Shown: positions 18,212 through 27,479, counted from the first letter of the stretch. The stretch: DNA of 64,000 nt from Lysobacterales bacterium (GCA_030065125.1 JASJDM010000018.1:37075-101074); one strand, 5' to 3'. Numbers and translations: made by a program. The notes: generated by a model not told the origin, from the letters alone.

Positions 18212-18377
18212 TGCGGGTCTGGTCGTCCGGCCTGGGCGGGTCGTCGTCGGTGAGGATGCGCCAGGCCGGTGACTCCAGGTCATCGAACTGGTCGTTGCGA
18301 ACCATCCAGAAGAAACCCCAGATGGCCACGGCCAGCAGGATCAGGCTCAGGGGTATCAGGACAAATATGATTTTCAT
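18201..18377 (-). CDS. ccoS: Cytochrome oxidase maturation protein CcoS (small ORF)
   Basis: A 58-residue single-pass membrane protein beginning MKIIFVLIPLSLILLAVAIW, followed by FFWMVRNDQFDDLESPAW and an acidic/proline tail; the WxxxNxQFDDLExxAxxIL pattern is the CcoS signature. It is needed for cofactor (heme b, CuB) insertion into CcoN in related bacteria. The gene overlaps ccoI by four bases (ATGA) at its start and the TauE-like gene at its end. Confidence 0.92.
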   Translation of the reverse strand: MKIIFVLIPLSLILLAVAIWGFFWMVRNDQFDDLESPAWRILTDDDPPRPDDQTRNEP

Positions 18378-20815
18378 GCCCAGGCCTCCGCTGCCTGATG
18401 GCTGTCTGTATCCGAGCGGTCCTTGGCGATCCGGCCGGCACGGCCGGCATTGATCACCACCACAAGAGAACTCAGGGACATGCCAATGGCCGCCATCCAG
18501 GGCGCCACCAGCCCCATGGCGGCCAGGGGGATTGCGATCAGGTTATAGCCCAGGGCCCAGGCCAGGTTCTGCTTGATGATGGACATCATCTTGCGCGCCA
18601 CTTTCACCGCTTCGCCGACCCGGTCCAGGCGGCCGCCGGTCAGCACCATGTCAGCACCGGCCTGGGCCAGCCCGGCGCCTTCCACCATGGCGATGGAGAC
18701 GTCCGCACCACCCAGCACCGGGGCGTCATTGACGCCGTCACCCACGGCCAGCACCCGGCGGTTTTCCGCCTGGAGTTGTCGAACCACCGCCAGCTTCTGC
18801 TCCGGCCGCAACGCACCGTGGCAGGCAGCAATACTCAGGGCCTCGCCCACCGCGGCCACCGCGCTTTCGCGGTCACCGCTGACAATATGACTGCCGATGC
18901 CGAGCTGGCCCAGGCTCTGCACCAGCCCGGCGGCCTCGGGCCGCAGCAGGTCTTTCAACACGATCCGTCCCAGGAAACCCTGCTGGTCGGACACGTAGAT
19001 TACGATGCCGTCCCGGGGCGGGGTCAGATCCTGCGGCGCATCAGCGCCGGCCAGTTCCGCGCTACCGATCTGCAGGCTGCGTCCTTCCACCCGGGCCACC
19101 ACACCCTGGCCGGGCTGCAGCCGGACCTGGTCGACCTGCAGGCCGTACTGGTAGTCCTGGAATGCCCGGGCGATGGGATGGGATACATGGTCCTCCACCG
19201 CACCCACCAGGGCCAGCAGCCGGTCCTGGCTGACGGCCGCGGGATGCCCGGTATTCACCCATGTCTCGGTGATCTGTGGCCGGCCCCGGGTCAGGGTTCC
19301 GGTCTTGTCGAACAGCACGGCCTCGACCCGGGCCAGGTCCATCAGGGCGCCGGTATTGGACACCAGCAGCCCACCCCGGCCGAGCCTGGCGCCGGCAGCC
19401 GCCAGGGCCGAGGGCACCGCCAGGGATAGTGCGCAGGGACAGGTCACCACCAGCACCGCCAGGGCGGCTTCAAAGGCCTGGGACGGGTCAATCCACGACC
19501 ACACCAGGTAGACTCCGCCGGCCAGCAGCAGCACAAAGGCAATCACCCAGGACGCCACCGCGTCGGCCATGCGGATCCACACCGGCCGTTCGGCCCGGGC
19601 CCGGCGCAGCAGGCGCTCCAGCTGGGACACCAGCAGCTCGTCGCCGGTGGCAGTGACCTCCAGACGGGTGGCGGAACCCAGATTCACGCTGCCGGCCAGG
19701 ACCCGCTCCCCGGGCTCCCGCAGGCAGGGCGTGGATTCGCCGGTCAGCAGCGACTCGTCGATTTCCGCGGGTTCCAGCAGCACGCCGTCGGCGGCGAAGG
19801 CATCGCCCGGGCGCACGTGGACCTGCTGGCCTTCAGTCAGGGCGCTGCGGGGAACGGACTGGATTTCCCCGTCGGATTCCACCCGGGCAGTCTCCGGCAG
19901 CACCTGGGCAAGCCCTTCCGCAGTCCCGCAGGAGCGGTGGCGCACGCTCATTTCCACGAAGCGGCCCAGCAGCAGGAAGAACACGAACATGGTGACCGAC
20001 TCGAAGTAGACCGAACCATGTCCCACGTACAGGTTGTAGCAGCTGGAGGAAAACGCCAGGGCCAGGGCGATGGCCACCGGCAGGTCCATGTTGGGATGGC
20101 GGGTCCGGATGGCCCGCCAGGCCCCGGTGAAAAACGGCGCGCCGGAAAATACCAGTACCGGCGTGGCCACCAGCATGGAGACCAGGTGCAGGTAGCGCTC
20201 CATGGCGGGCTCCATGTCACCCATGGGGCCGAAGTAGGTGCCCACCGCGTACATCATCACCTGCATCATGCCCAGTCCGGCGACCCCCAGCCGGCGGATG
20301 GCGGTGCGCTTCTCTTCCCGGTTCAGGTCCCGGCCGGCCTCGGCCGACATGGGCCGTGGCCGGTAGCCCAGGCTGGCCAGTTTTTTCAGGATGGCCGGCA
20401 AACCGGTTTTGTCCGGCGCCCAATTCACCTGGACCCGACGGGTCATGGTGTCCACCTGGACCCGGGACACGCCGTCGATCCGGTGCAGCTGGTTCTCGAT
20501 CAGCCAGCCGCAGGCCGAGCAGTGAATACCGCCCACCAGCACCAGGCTGCCCACGGTGCCGTCTTCATCGACCTGCTCCGCTTCAGAATCAAAAGCGTCC
20601 CAGTCGGACAGGTTCTGCAGGATGGATTCGTCAGCCCGGGCAGCAGTGCTGTCCCGGAAGCGATAGTAATCGCCCTGGCCACCGCTGATGATGAGATCGG
20701 CCACGGCCTGGCAGCCCGGGCAGCACATGGGCTGCGCCTGGCCTTCCCACTCGACGGTCAGCGTGCACCCGGCGGGTACAGGATCACCGCAGTGGAAACA
20801 GGACTGTTCAGTCAT
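18374..20815 (-). CDS. ccoI: CcoI/FixI copper-exporting P1B-type ATPase
   Basis: Copper pump supplying CuB to cbb3 oxidase. The 813 residues contain an N-terminal CxxC-rich module (CFHCG, CCPGC), a heavy-metal-binding domain with HCSAC (C99, C102), membrane helices, the TGES actuator loop, the transport motif CPC at 459-461, DKTGT with phosphorylated D503, and GDGVNDAPVL. The ATG at 20815 starts at MTEQSCFHCG. Two further in-frame ATGs lie 12 and 24 bases upstream within a tandem repeat and would add PESM units. It overlaps ccoH by 8 bp and ccoS by 4 bp. Confidence 0.95.
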   Translation of the reverse strand: MTEQSCFHCGDPVPAGCTLTVEWEGQAQPMCCPGCQAVADLIISGGQGDYYRFRDSTAARADESILQNLSDWDAFDSEAEQVDEDGTVGSLVLVGGIHCSACGWLIENQLHRIDGVSRVQVDTMTRRVQVNWAPDKTGLPAILKKLASLGYRPRPMSAEAGRDLNREEKRTAIRRLGVAGLGMMQVMMYAVGTYFGPMGDMEPAMERYLHLVSMLVATPVLVFSGAPFFTGAWRAIRTRHPNMDLPVAIALALAFSSSCYNLYVGHGSVYFESVTMFVFFLLLGRFVEMSVRHRSCGTAEGLAQVLPETARVESDGEIQSVPRSALTEGQQVHVRPGDAFAADGVLLEPAEIDESLLTGESTPCLREPGERVLAGSVNLGSATRLEVTATGDELLVSQLERLLRRARAERPVWIRMADAVASWVIAFVLLLAGGVYLVWSWIDPSQAFEAALAVLVVTCPCALSLAVPSALAAAGARLGRGGLLVSNTGALMDLARVEAVLFDKTGTLTRGRPQITETWVNTGHPAAVSQDRLLALVGAVEDHVSHPIARAFQDYQYGLQVDQVRLQPGQGVVARVEGRSLQIGSAELAGADAPQDLTPPRDGIVIYVSDQQGFLGRIVLKDLLRPEAAGLVQSLGQLGIGSHIVSGDRESAVAAVGEALSIAACHGALRPEQKLAVVRQLQAENRRVLAVGDGVNDAPVLGGADVSIAMVEGAGLAQAGADMVLTGGRLDRVGEAVKVARKMMSIIKQNLAWALGYNLIAIPLAAMGLVAPWMAAIGMSLSSLVVVINAGRAGRIAKDRSDTDSHQAAEAWA

Positions 20816-21056
20816 CGACTCCGGCATCGACTCCGGCATCGACTCCGGGCTTGTCCGGCTTCGGCGAATCGTGCCCGGAGGGGCGCATCTCGTCCCGGAT
20901 CTGCTGGTACTCAGCCTCGCTGACCACCAGGTCGGCGGGGTTGTTGATGGCAATGGCCAGGGTGATCAGGCTGGCCACTACAGCGCTGCTGACCAGGCCA
21001 ATGAGCATCCAGGGATAAGGCTCTTTGTACCAGGGTCGATTGTTGGTGTTGCTCAT
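20808..21056 (-). CDS. ccoH: Short CcoH/FixH-type protein
   Basis: An 82-residue membrane protein: MSNTNNRPWYKEPYPWMLIG followed by one transmembrane helix (LVSSAVVASLITLAIAI), then a short hydrophilic stretch ending in the repeat-encoded GVDAGVDAGVDD. PWYKEPYPWM/L at the N-terminus is typical of FixH/CcoH, and the position between ccoG and ccoI fits. Usual CcoH proteins are about 150-170 residues; the C-terminal periplasmic domain is missing here. The ATG at 21056 is chosen on the motif; the open frame continues 13 codons upstream. Confidence 0.8.
   Translation of the reverse strand: MSNTNNRPWYKEPYPWMLIGLVSSAVVASLITLAIAINNPADLVVSEAEYQQIRDEMRPSGHDSPKPDKPGVDAGVDAGVDD
20813..20848. repeat. Three perfect 12-bp tandem copies across the ccoH end and ccoI start
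   Basis: CATCGACTCCGG is repeated three times without mismatch. On the coding (minus) strand each unit reads CCGGAGTCGATG, so it ends the ccoH frame as GVDAGVDAGVDD and in the ccoI frame reads PESM three times, offering three in-frame ATGs each preceded by GGAG. Copy-number change by 12 bp would alter both proteins without shifting either frame. Confidence 0.9.
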
Positions 21057-21063
21057 AGCGGCC

Positions 21064-22461
21064 TCAATTGAATGGCAGGAAGAAAGTGGAATCACGGTGC
21101 ACGCTGATGGCGTCCGGCCCTTCGGTCTCCAGGCTGACCCGGATGTCCCGGCGGCCGGTGCCCAGTTCGGTGGGCGCCCGCAGCCGCAGCACGAAGGCTT
21201 CAGCCGCGCCGGCTTTCATCTCCACGGTGGAGTCGCCGTCGATGCGCAGCCCTTCGGGTCCTTCCACCGACACGGTGTAGTTGCGGTCTACGTCTTCCAT
21301 GTTGACGATTTTCAGAGTGTACACGTTTTCCACGGTGGCCGGATCGACCACCCGGTAAAGGGCGTTACGGTCCCGCAGCACCTCCATTCTCAGCGGCGTG
21401 CGGTTGAACACCGAAACCACCAGGGCAATGGTTACCAGGGTCAGCAGGGTGGCATAGATCAGGGTCCGCGGCCGCACCACCTTGGTGGGTTCGCCGTGAA
21501 CCGCGTGCTCGGTGGTGTAGCGGATCAGGCCCCGCGGGTAGTTCATCTTGTCCATGACCTCGTCACAGACGTCGATGCATGCCGCACAGGCGATGCACTC
21601 GTACTGCAGACCATCGCGGATATCGATGCCGGTCGGGCAGACCTGCACACACAGGGTGCAGTCGACACAGGAGCCCAGGTTCAGCGCTTCCAGGTCAGCG
21701 TTTTTCTTGCGTTTGCCTCGGGGTTCCCCACGGTCCTCGTCGTAGGAGATGATCAGCGTGTCCTTGTCGAACATGGCCGACTGGAATCGCGCATAGGGGC
21801 ACATGTACTTGCACACCTGCTCGCGCAGGAAGCCGGCGTTGCCGTAGGTGGCCAGGCCATAGAAAAACACCCAGAAGGTTTCCCAGGGGCCGGTGTCCAG
21901 GGCCAGGATTTTCGGACCCAGCTCCAGCACCGGCGTGAAGTAGCCCACGAAGGTGAACCCGGTCCACAGGGCAAAGGTGATCCACAGGAACTGCTTGAGG
22001 GACTTCTTCCAGATCTTCCGGGCGGTCCAGGGGGCCTTGTCCAGCTTGATCCGCTTGTTGCGGTCGCCCTCCACCCACTGTTCCATCATCAGGAACACTT
22101 CGGTCCAGACCGTCTGGGGACAGGCAAATCCGCACCACAGACGGCCGGCCAGGGCGGTGAAGAAAAACAGCGACAGGCCCGCCACGATGAGCAGGCCGGT
22201 CAGGTAGATGAAGTCCTGGGGCCAGAGGGTCAGCCCAAAAATATGAAATTTCCGTGCCGGCAGGTCAAACAGGACCGCCTGCTGTCCGTCCCACTGCAGC
22301 CAGCAGGCCACGTAGAACAATCCCAGCAGCACCCATACCGCGAGCTTTCGCAGCCGCGCGAATCGACCCTTCGCCTCGCGAGGGTAGATCTTGGGCTCTT
22401 TGCGGTACATGCCCTCTTGCTTGATGGGAATGACCGTATCCTTGGTCGCCGGTTTGTTCAC
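21064..22461 (-). CDS. ccoG: CcoG/FixG membrane ferredoxin-type assembly protein
   Basis: Inner-membrane iron-sulfur protein of cbb3 assembly, reported as a cupric reductase in Rhodobacter. The 465 residues show several membrane helices, CGFACPQTVW and CKYMCPYARFQ motifs, two ferredoxin-type clusters (CVDCTLCVQVCP and CIACAACIDVCD) and a C-terminal Ig-like periplasmic domain after the last helix. It lies 7 bp upstream of ccoH and 6 bp downstream of the small membrane-protein gene. Confidence 0.95.
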   Translation of the reverse strand: MNKPATKDTVIPIKQEGMYRKEPKIYPREAKGRFARLRKLAVWVLLGLFYVACWLQWDGQQAVLFDLPARKFHIFGLTLWPQDFIYLTGLLIVAGLSLFFFTALAGRLWCGFACPQTVWTEVFLMMEQWVEGDRNKRIKLDKAPWTARKIWKKSLKQFLWITFALWTGFTFVGYFTPVLELGPKILALDTGPWETFWVFFYGLATYGNAGFLREQVCKYMCPYARFQSAMFDKDTLIISYDEDRGEPRGKRKKNADLEALNLGSCVDCTLCVQVCPTGIDIRDGLQYECIACAACIDVCDEVMDKMNYPRGLIRYTTEHAVHGEPTKVVRPRTLIYATLLTLVTIALVVSVFNRTPLRMEVLRDRNALYRVVDPATVENVYTLKIVNMEDVDRNYTVSVEGPEGLRIDGDSTVEMKAGAAEAFVLRLRAPTELGTGRRDIRVSLETEGPDAISVHRDSTFFLPFN

Positions 22462-22467
22462 GGGCTA

Positions 22468-22782
22468 TCAACCTTGCTCCTGCTGTTCGTCCGATTCCGG
22501 TGGCCGGCGGCGATCGCGGGGGAATTCCGCCTTGCGCCGCTCGGTGCGGATCAACCAGGTCGTGAGCCCGGACGACAGTGCCGTCAGGGCCCAAAACGAA
22601 AAAAATCCCACTGAGTAGATGGCGGTTTGACTCCAGTCCGCCTGTCGTTCAGCCGCCATCAGCAGCAGATCCGGATCAATCAGCGCAAAAAACACCATGG
22701 TGCCGACCGCGGCCGCCAGAAATGACGGCCACAGTACTTCCGCGATGCTGCGCCGGCGCCAGCCCCAGTGCTCCTGCTCCAT
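22468..22782 (-). CDS. Small membrane protein inserted between ccoP and ccoG
   Basis: Not a recognised family. The 104 residues begin MEQEHWGWRRRSIAEVLWPS and contain two predicted transmembrane helices (SFLAAAVGTMVFFALI and IYSVGFFSFWALTALSSGLTTW) with a positively charged, proline-rich cytoplasmic tail. Spacing of 6 bp on each side to ccoP and ccoG puts it inside the operon, so a role in oxidase assembly or stability is plausible. Similar small proteins occur at this position in some gammaproteobacterial cco loci as far as recalled; no search was possible. Confidence 0.75.
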   Translation of the reverse strand: MEQEHWGWRRRSIAEVLWPSFLAAAVGTMVFFALIDPDLLLMAAERQADWSQTAIYSVGFFSFWALTALSSGLTTWLIRTERRKAEFPRDRRRPPESDEQQEQG

Positions 22783-22788
22783 GCCGGG

Positions 22789-23697
22789 TCAGCTGCCGTC
22801 GCTGTCGCCCAGGGATCCCACGTAGGCCGACAGCAGCTTGATCTTCTCGGCGCTGAGCAGGTCCTTGTGGGCCGGCATTTCGCCGTTGCGCCCAATGGCA
22901 ATGGAATGGGCCAGGTCGGCCTCGGAGCCGCCGTACTGCCAGATATTGTTGGTCAGGTCCGGCGCACCCAGTGCCTGGTTGCCCTTGCCGTCGGGCCCAT
23001 GGCAGGCGAGGCACATGGTCCACTTGGCCTGACCCTTGGCGGCCATGGCAGGATCGTGATCGCTGCCCGACAGGCTCAGCACGTACTGGACCATCTCGGC
23101 GACACCCTGGTCTCCGCCCAGGGCGGGACCCCAGGGCGGCATAACGCCGATGCGGCCGTTGACGATGGTGGCCTGGATGGAGTCGTAGTCGCTGCCCCAG
23201 TTCCATTCGCTGTCTCGCAGGCTGGGAAAGCCCACGGCGCCGCCGCCGTCAGATCCATGGCAGGTCGTGCAGTTGGCGGCAAACAGCCGGGAGGCGGTCA
23301 ACATTGCTTCGTCACTGGCTACCAGGTCGTCCCAGTCCAGTGCCGCCAGCCGGGCGTATTTTTCGGCATAGATGTCGTCCACGGCATCCACTTCCGCCTG
23401 CCATTGACCTTCCTGGCTCCAGCCCAGGGTGCCGGCGAAGTTACCCATGCCCGGATAGGCGATCAGGTAGCCAAAGCCCCAGATGATGGTGCCGTAGAAA
23501 AGGATCAGCCACCAGCGCGGCAGGGGCTGGTTCCGCTCCTGCAGGTTTTCGTCCCAGACGTGGTCCAGGGTGTCGTTGTCACCTTTGCTGGAATCGCCCT
23601 GGGCGCTGCTCCATCGGATCAGCCACCAGCAGGCGAGAATGTTGACGGCGGTGATGACAATCACCACCCAGTGCCAGGTTTCGCTCATCAGATTCAT
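22789..23697 (-). CDS. ccoP: cbb3 cytochrome oxidase diheme subunit CcoP
   Basis: Membrane-anchored diheme c-type cytochrome feeding electrons to CcoO/CcoN. The 302 residues have N-terminal membrane helices (HWVVIVITAVNILACWWLI and WWLILFYGTIIWGFGYLIAY), then two cytochrome c domains with CTTCH (C143, C146, H147) and CLACH (C229, C232, H233); MPPWG and MPAH provide likely axial methionines. The start overlaps ccoQ (ATGA). An internal ATG at codon 4 is an alternative. Confidence 0.96.
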   Translation of the reverse strand: MNLMSETWHWVVIVITAVNILACWWLIRWSSAQGDSSKGDNDTLDHVWDENLQERNQPLPRWWLILFYGTIIWGFGYLIAYPGMGNFAGTLGWSQEGQWQAEVDAVDDIYAEKYARLAALDWDDLVASDEAMLTASRLFAANCTTCHGSDGGGAVGFPSLRDSEWNWGSDYDSIQATIVNGRIGVMPPWGPALGGDQGVAEMVQYVLSLSGSDHDPAMAAKGQAKWTMCLACHGPDGKGNQALGAPDLTNNIWQYGGSEADLAHSIAIGRNGEMPAHKDLLSAEKIKLLSAYVGSLGDSDGS

Positions 23698-23867
23698 GAT
23701 TCAGCCCCTGATTCCTTGTTGTTAACCGGTGGATCTTCCGCCAGCGGCAGCTGGGCTGCCTCGTTGAAGTCCTTGCGACGGCGACTGCTCCAGGCCCAGA
23801 GCCACATGCCAATAAAGGCCACGAAGATCAGCACCGTCATGACGCCTCTGAAAGTTTCAATATCCAT
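23694..23867 (-). CDS. ccoQ: CcoQ, small cbb3 oxidase subunit
   Basis: A 57-residue single-pass protein: MDIETFRGVMTVLIFVAFIG then MWLWAWSSRRRKDFNEAA and a hydrophilic tail. The helix followed by WAW(S)xRRRKxFxEAA is the CcoQ/FixQ pattern. It sits between ccoO and ccoP, overlapping ccoP by four bases and separated from ccoO by two bases. Confidence 0.93.
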   Translation of the reverse strand: MDIETFRGVMTVLIFVAFIGMWLWAWSSRRRKDFNEAAQLPLAEDPPVNNKESGAES

Positions 23868-23869
23868 GA

Positions 23870-24469
23870 CTACCTCCGATCCGGGCCCAGGCCCTGGAGA
23901 TAGGCGATCATTGCGTCCATCTCGCTCTTGCCTTCAACCGCGGCGGCGGCGCCGGCGATCTGTTCGTCGGTGTAGGGGTGCCCCAGCATCTGCAGGACTT
24001 CCATGCGCCCGGCGATGGACTCGTGATCAACCGCGGCTTCCATCAGCCAGGGAAAACCCGGCATGTTGGATTCTGGCACCACGTCCCGTGGATTGATCAG
24101 GTGAACCCGGTGCCAGTCGTCGCTGTAGCGACCACCTACCCGGGCCAGGTCCGGACCCGTTCGCTTCGAACCCCACTGGAAGGGGCGGTCGTAGACGGAT
24201 TCGCCAGCCACGGAAAACTGGCCGTAGCGCTCGGTTTCGCTGCGGAACGGCCGCACCTGCTGGGAATGACAGACGTAGCAGCCCTCCCGGACATAGATGT
24301 CCCGGCCGGCCAGCTCCAGCGGCGGAAATGGCTCGATGCCTTCAGCCGGCCCGGTGGATTCCACCTGGGCCATCAGCGGCACAATCTCAACGATGCCTCC
24401 CACACTGACCACCAGCAGGATCAGGATGCCCATGAGGCCAATATTGGTTTCAACAGCTTTGTGTGACAT
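23870..24469 (-). CDS. ccoO: cbb3 cytochrome oxidase monoheme subunit CcoO
   Basis: Membrane-anchored monoheme cytochrome c subunit. The 199-residue protein starts [20 protein letters not shown] with its single membrane helix; the heme motif CYVCH is at C64-H68, followed by [10 protein letters not shown], and the axial methionine is likely in SNMPGFPWL. The ATG at 24469 is selected because GGGAGA stands 6 bases upstream; the open frame extends 5 codons further. It is 11 bp downstream of ccoN. Confidence 0.96.
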   Translation of the reverse strand: MSHKAVETNIGLMGILILLVVSVGGIVEIVPLMAQVESTGPAEGIEPFPPLELAGRDIYVREGCYVCHSQQVRPFRSETERYGQFSVAGESVYDRPFQWGSKRTGPDLARVGGRYSDDWHRVHLINPRDVVPESNMPGFPWLMEAAVDHESIAGRMEVLQMLGHPYTDEQIAGAAAAVEGKSEMDAMIAYLQGLGPDRR

Positions 24470-24480
24470 GTTCGTCTCCC

Positions 24481-25902
24481 TCAAGTGGCCGGTGAAGGCT
24501 CAAGGACGGGATTGTCCACCGCGCCTTTGTCGGTGGCGGTCTTCCAGGTGTTGTAGGCCATGATGAACATGCCTCCCAGCACCAGGACACCACCCAGCAG
24601 GCGGACGAAGTAGTAGGGGTAGGTCGCGTTGAGCGACTCGATGAAGGTGTAGGTCAGCGTGCCGTCATCATTGGTGGCGCGCCACATCAGTCCCTGCATC
24701 ACCCCGGCGATCCACATGGCGGCGATGTAAAGCACTACGCCGATGGTGGTGGTCCAGAAGTGAATATCGATCAGCTTGACGCTGTACATGCTGGTGCGGC
24801 CATACAGGCGCGGGATCAGGCAGTACAGGGCACCCACCGTCATCATGGCCACCCACCCCAGGGCACCGGAGTGCACGTGGCCGATGGTCCAGTCGGTGAA
24901 GTGGGACAGCGAGTTCACCGTCTTGATGGACATCATGGGCCCTTCGAAGGTGGACATGCCGTAGAACGACAGGGACACGATCATGAACTTGAGGATCGGG
25001 TCGTTGCGCAGCTTATGCCAGGCACCCGACAGGGTCATGATGCCGTTGATCATGCCGCCCCAGCTCGGTGCCAGCAGAATCAGCGAGAACACCATACCCA
25101 GGGACTGGGCCCAGTCCGGTACCGCCGAGTAATGCAGGTGGTGGGGGCCGGCCCACATGTAGATGGAAATCAGCGCCCAGAAGTGCACCACCGACAGGCG
25201 GTAGGAGTAGATGGGCCGCTCGGCCTGCTTGGGAACGAAGTAGTACATCATGCCCAGGAAGCCGGCGGTCAGGAAAAAGCCCACCGCGTTGTGGCCATAC
25301 CACCACTGCACCATGGCATCCACTGCCCCGGCGTAGACCGGGTAGGAATGGGTCAGGGAGGTGGGGATGGCCAGGCTGTTGACGATGTGCAGCAGCGCTA
25401 CCGTGAGGATAAATGCCCCGTAGAACCAGTTGGCCACGTAGATGTGCTTGACCGTCCGCTTGGCGATGGTGCCGAAAAACACCACGGCGAAGGCCACCCA
25501 GACCAGAGCGATGGCGATATCGATGGGCCAGATCAGCTCGGCGTATTCCTTGCCCTGGGTCAGGCCCAGTGGCAGGGTCACGGCGGCTGCAACGATAATC
25601 AGCTGCCAGCCCCAGAACACAAAGGCGGCCAGGCCGTCGGAGAACAGCCGTGCGTGGCAGGTCCGCTGGACCACATAGAAGGCGGTTGCCATCAGCGCAC
25701 TGCCACCAAAGGCAAAAATCACTGCATTGGTGTGCAGCGGGCGCAGGCGGGCGTAGCTCAACCATGGCAGGTCGAAGTTCAGGGCGGGCCACATCAGCTG
25801 GGCGGCGATGATCACGCCTACCAGCATGCCCACGATGCCCCAAACGACCGTCATGATCGAGAACTGGCGCACCACCTTGTCGTTATAGGCTTGGCTGTTC
25901 AT
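24481..25902 (-). CDS. ccoN: cbb3 cytochrome oxidase catalytic subunit CcoN
   Basis: Heme-copper oxygen reductase (C-type) catalytic subunit, 473 residues and 12 membrane helices. The ligands can be placed at a constant -3 offset from P. stutzeri CcoN: H57, CuB ligands H204 (WWYGHN), H254 and H255 (AGPHHLH), cross-linking Y248, E320 and heme ligands H342 and H344 (GHVHSG). The 55 bp upstream separate it from a universal stress protein gene on the same strand. No FNR/FixK-type TTGAT-N4-ATCAA box was found there, so it may be read from a promoter upstream of the stress genes. Confidence 0.97.
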   Translation of the reverse strand: MNSQAYNDKVVRQFSIMTVVWGIVGMLVGVIIAAQLMWPALNFDLPWLSYARLRPLHTNAVIFAFGGSALMATAFYVVQRTCHARLFSDGLAAFVFWGWQLIIVAAAVTLPLGLTQGKEYAELIWPIDIAIALVWVAFAVVFFGTIAKRTVKHIYVANWFYGAFILTVALLHIVNSLAIPTSLTHSYPVYAGAVDAMVQWWYGHNAVGFFLTAGFLGMMYYFVPKQAERPIYSYRLSVVHFWALISIYMWAGPHHLHYSAVPDWAQSLGMVFSLILLAPSWGGMINGIMTLSGAWHKLRNDPILKFMIVSLSFYGMSTFEGPMMSIKTVNSLSHFTDWTIGHVHSGALGWVAMMTVGALYCLIPRLYGRTSMYSVKLIDIHFWTTTIGVVLYIAAMWIAGVMQGLMWRATNDDGTLTYTFIESLNATYPYYFVRLLGGVLVLGGMFIMAYNTWKTATDKGAVDNPVLEPSPAT

Positions 25903-25957
25903 AGAGAGTTTCCTGAGTTGCTTACTTCTTTTTCCAGTTTGAGATGTTCGTGTTCCG

Positions 25958-26392
25958 TTAGGGCACCACCACTACCGGGCAGTTGGCCAGGAGCACCGAG
26001 TTGGACGCGATATTGCCCAGCAGCAGGCTCTTGATTCTCGAAGTCCCGGTGCGCCCCACCACCAGGCAAAAGGCCGCGGTTTCCTCGGCAATCTGGGCCA
26101 GCACCTCGGCGGGATGGCCATATCGCAGTTCTGCCGCAGCGTCGATGCCGGCCTCAGCGATCTTCTGCTCAGCCGGCGGAAACAGTTCTCGACGATCCCG
26201 TTCCAGTTCCTCCCGGCGCTGCCGGGTCACGGTTTCGTTTTCTTCCAGGGTGTGGAATTCGTAAGGCGACCAGTCGATGACGTGCACCAGGTGGATAGAG
26301 GCGCCGAACCGACTGGCCAGGGTGATGGCATGATCCAGGGCCTTTTTGCTTGGCCCGCTGCCATCGTACCCAACAATGATTGGCTGACTCAT
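25958..26392 (-). CDS. Universal stress protein, single domain
   Basis: UspA-fold protein of 144 residues: [18 protein letters not shown] at the N-terminus, the ATP-binding type glycine motif [21 protein letters not shown] and C-terminal CPVVVVP. The G-2x-G-9x-G(S/T) pattern suggests nucleotide binding. It is 25 bp downstream of the tandem-Usp gene and 55 bp upstream of ccoN, all on the minus strand; Usp genes are often controlled together with cbb3 oxidase under low oxygen. Confidence 0.9.
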   Translation of the reverse strand: MSQPIIVGYDGSGPSKKALDHAITLASRFGASIHLVHVIDWSPYEFHTLEENETVTRQRREELERDRRELFPPAEQKIAEAGIDAAAELRYGHPAEVLAQIAEETAAFCLVVGRTGTSRIKSLLLGNIASNSVLLANCPVVVVP

Positions 26393-26417
26393 ACCTGCGC
26401 TCCCTGAACCGTGACAA

Positions 26418-27365
26418 TCAGGCGGCCTGCTCGGCGCCGTTTTTGTCGGTCTCCGATTTCACGATGAACAGGTCGCAGTCCACCGAATCCAGCACTTTTT
26501 CCGCGGTGTTGCCGATCAGCAGCCGGCCCAGGGCCGATCGGGACACCGCACCCATGATCAGCAGGTCACACTGCTCGCTGGCAGCGTAATCCACGATCTG
26601 GTCAGCCGGGTCACCCACCATCACCTCGATGTGGGCACCTTCCAGCCCGTGTTTCTTGACCAGCTCACCCACACGATTCTGGTGGGCCTGGGTTGCTGCT
26701 TTCTGGGCCGCCATGTCGGTGGCCACCAGGGGTTCCGCCACCGAGGGCGCCGCGGCCAGCACCGGCGGAACCACGTTGATCACATCCAGCCTGGCCTGGT
26801 TCAGGCTGCACAGCACGGCCGCTGCGTCCAGGATGCGATGGTCCAGGCTGGCCGGCTTGTCGTCGGCATGCAGCGGATCGATGGCGGCCATGGCGTGGCT
26901 GTAGGTCTTGGCACTGCCGGCACGTACCAGCAGCAGCGGGGCCGGACAGTAACGGATCAGCTGCCAGTCCTCGTTGCCCAGGGTGAGGCGCTGCCAGCGG
27001 GTACGCGGCTGGGTCACCGCCACCACCAGGTCCGCGGATTGCTCCTTGGCGAAACGGGTCAGCTCCAGCCCGCCCTCGGCCGACCACAGGGTCTGCACCT
27101 CAACCCTGATGCCGTTGCTGAGCTTGTCTGCAATGGCCGTCAGCTTGGCCCGGCGATCAGCAATCAGCAGCTCACGGGCCTCGGCCAGCATCTCGTCGTT
27201 GGGCGCGTCCTCTTCCAGGAAGTTCTTGTGGTACAGGTTATGAAACAGCAGCACCCTTGCCTTCCCGGAGGCATGCGCCAGCGCCATTGCCGCTTCCAGG
27301 GCGGGCTGCTCAGCGTCCGACGGATCATGAATGTCCGCGACGATGCATTGGAATTTCAATGACAT
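26418..27365 (-). CDS. Tandem universal stress protein (UspE-like)
   Basis: Two UspA folds in 315 residues: the first (about 1-150) has a degenerate nucleotide motif, while the second (about 155-303) ends with GAVSRSALGRLLIGNTAEKVL and DCDLFIVK, the usual ATP-type motif. This layout matches UspE. It begins a minus-strand run through usp and ccoN and is divergent from fixL with 114 bp between the starts. Confidence 0.88.
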   Translation of the reverse strand: MSLKFQCIVADIHDPSDAEQPALEAAMALAHASGKARVLLFHNLYHKNFLEEDAPNDEMLAEARELLIADRRAKLTAIADKLSNGIRVEVQTLWSAEGGLELTRFAKEQSADLVVAVTQPRTRWQRLTLGNEDWQLIRYCPAPLLLVRAGSAKTYSHAMAAIDPLHADDKPASLDHRILDAAAVLCSLNQARLDVINVVPPVLAAAPSVAEPLVATDMAAQKAATQAHQNRVGELVKKHGLEGAHIEVMVGDPADQIVDYAASEQCDLLIMGAVSRSALGRLLIGNTAEKVLDSVDCDLFIVKSETDKNGAEQAA

Positions 27366-27369
27366 TGAT

Positions 27370-27397
27370 TTGACTCGGGGGACAGCGCTGTTAGATT
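27370..27397 (+). promoter_or_regulatory. Possible sigma70-type promoter for fixL
   Basis: TTGACT at 27370-27375 and TAGATT at 27392-27397 are separated by 16 bases, a loose match to -35/-10 consensus in the fixL/uspE divergent gap. TTGATTTGAC overlapping the -35 is only half of an FNR/FixK-like box. Weak evidence. Confidence 0.25.
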
Positions 27398-27479
27398 TCC
27401 ATTCCAGTGCACACTATTTACTGAATTCCCGAACCACCAAGAAGTCGGTTATGTCCGTACGGTGCTTCGGGATCTACCT

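Noticed and set aside
27361..27376. FNR/FixK box TTGAT-N4-ATCAA at the fixL/uspE gap.
   Set aside because: Only the left half (TTGAT) is present; the right half reads CTCGG-like bases.
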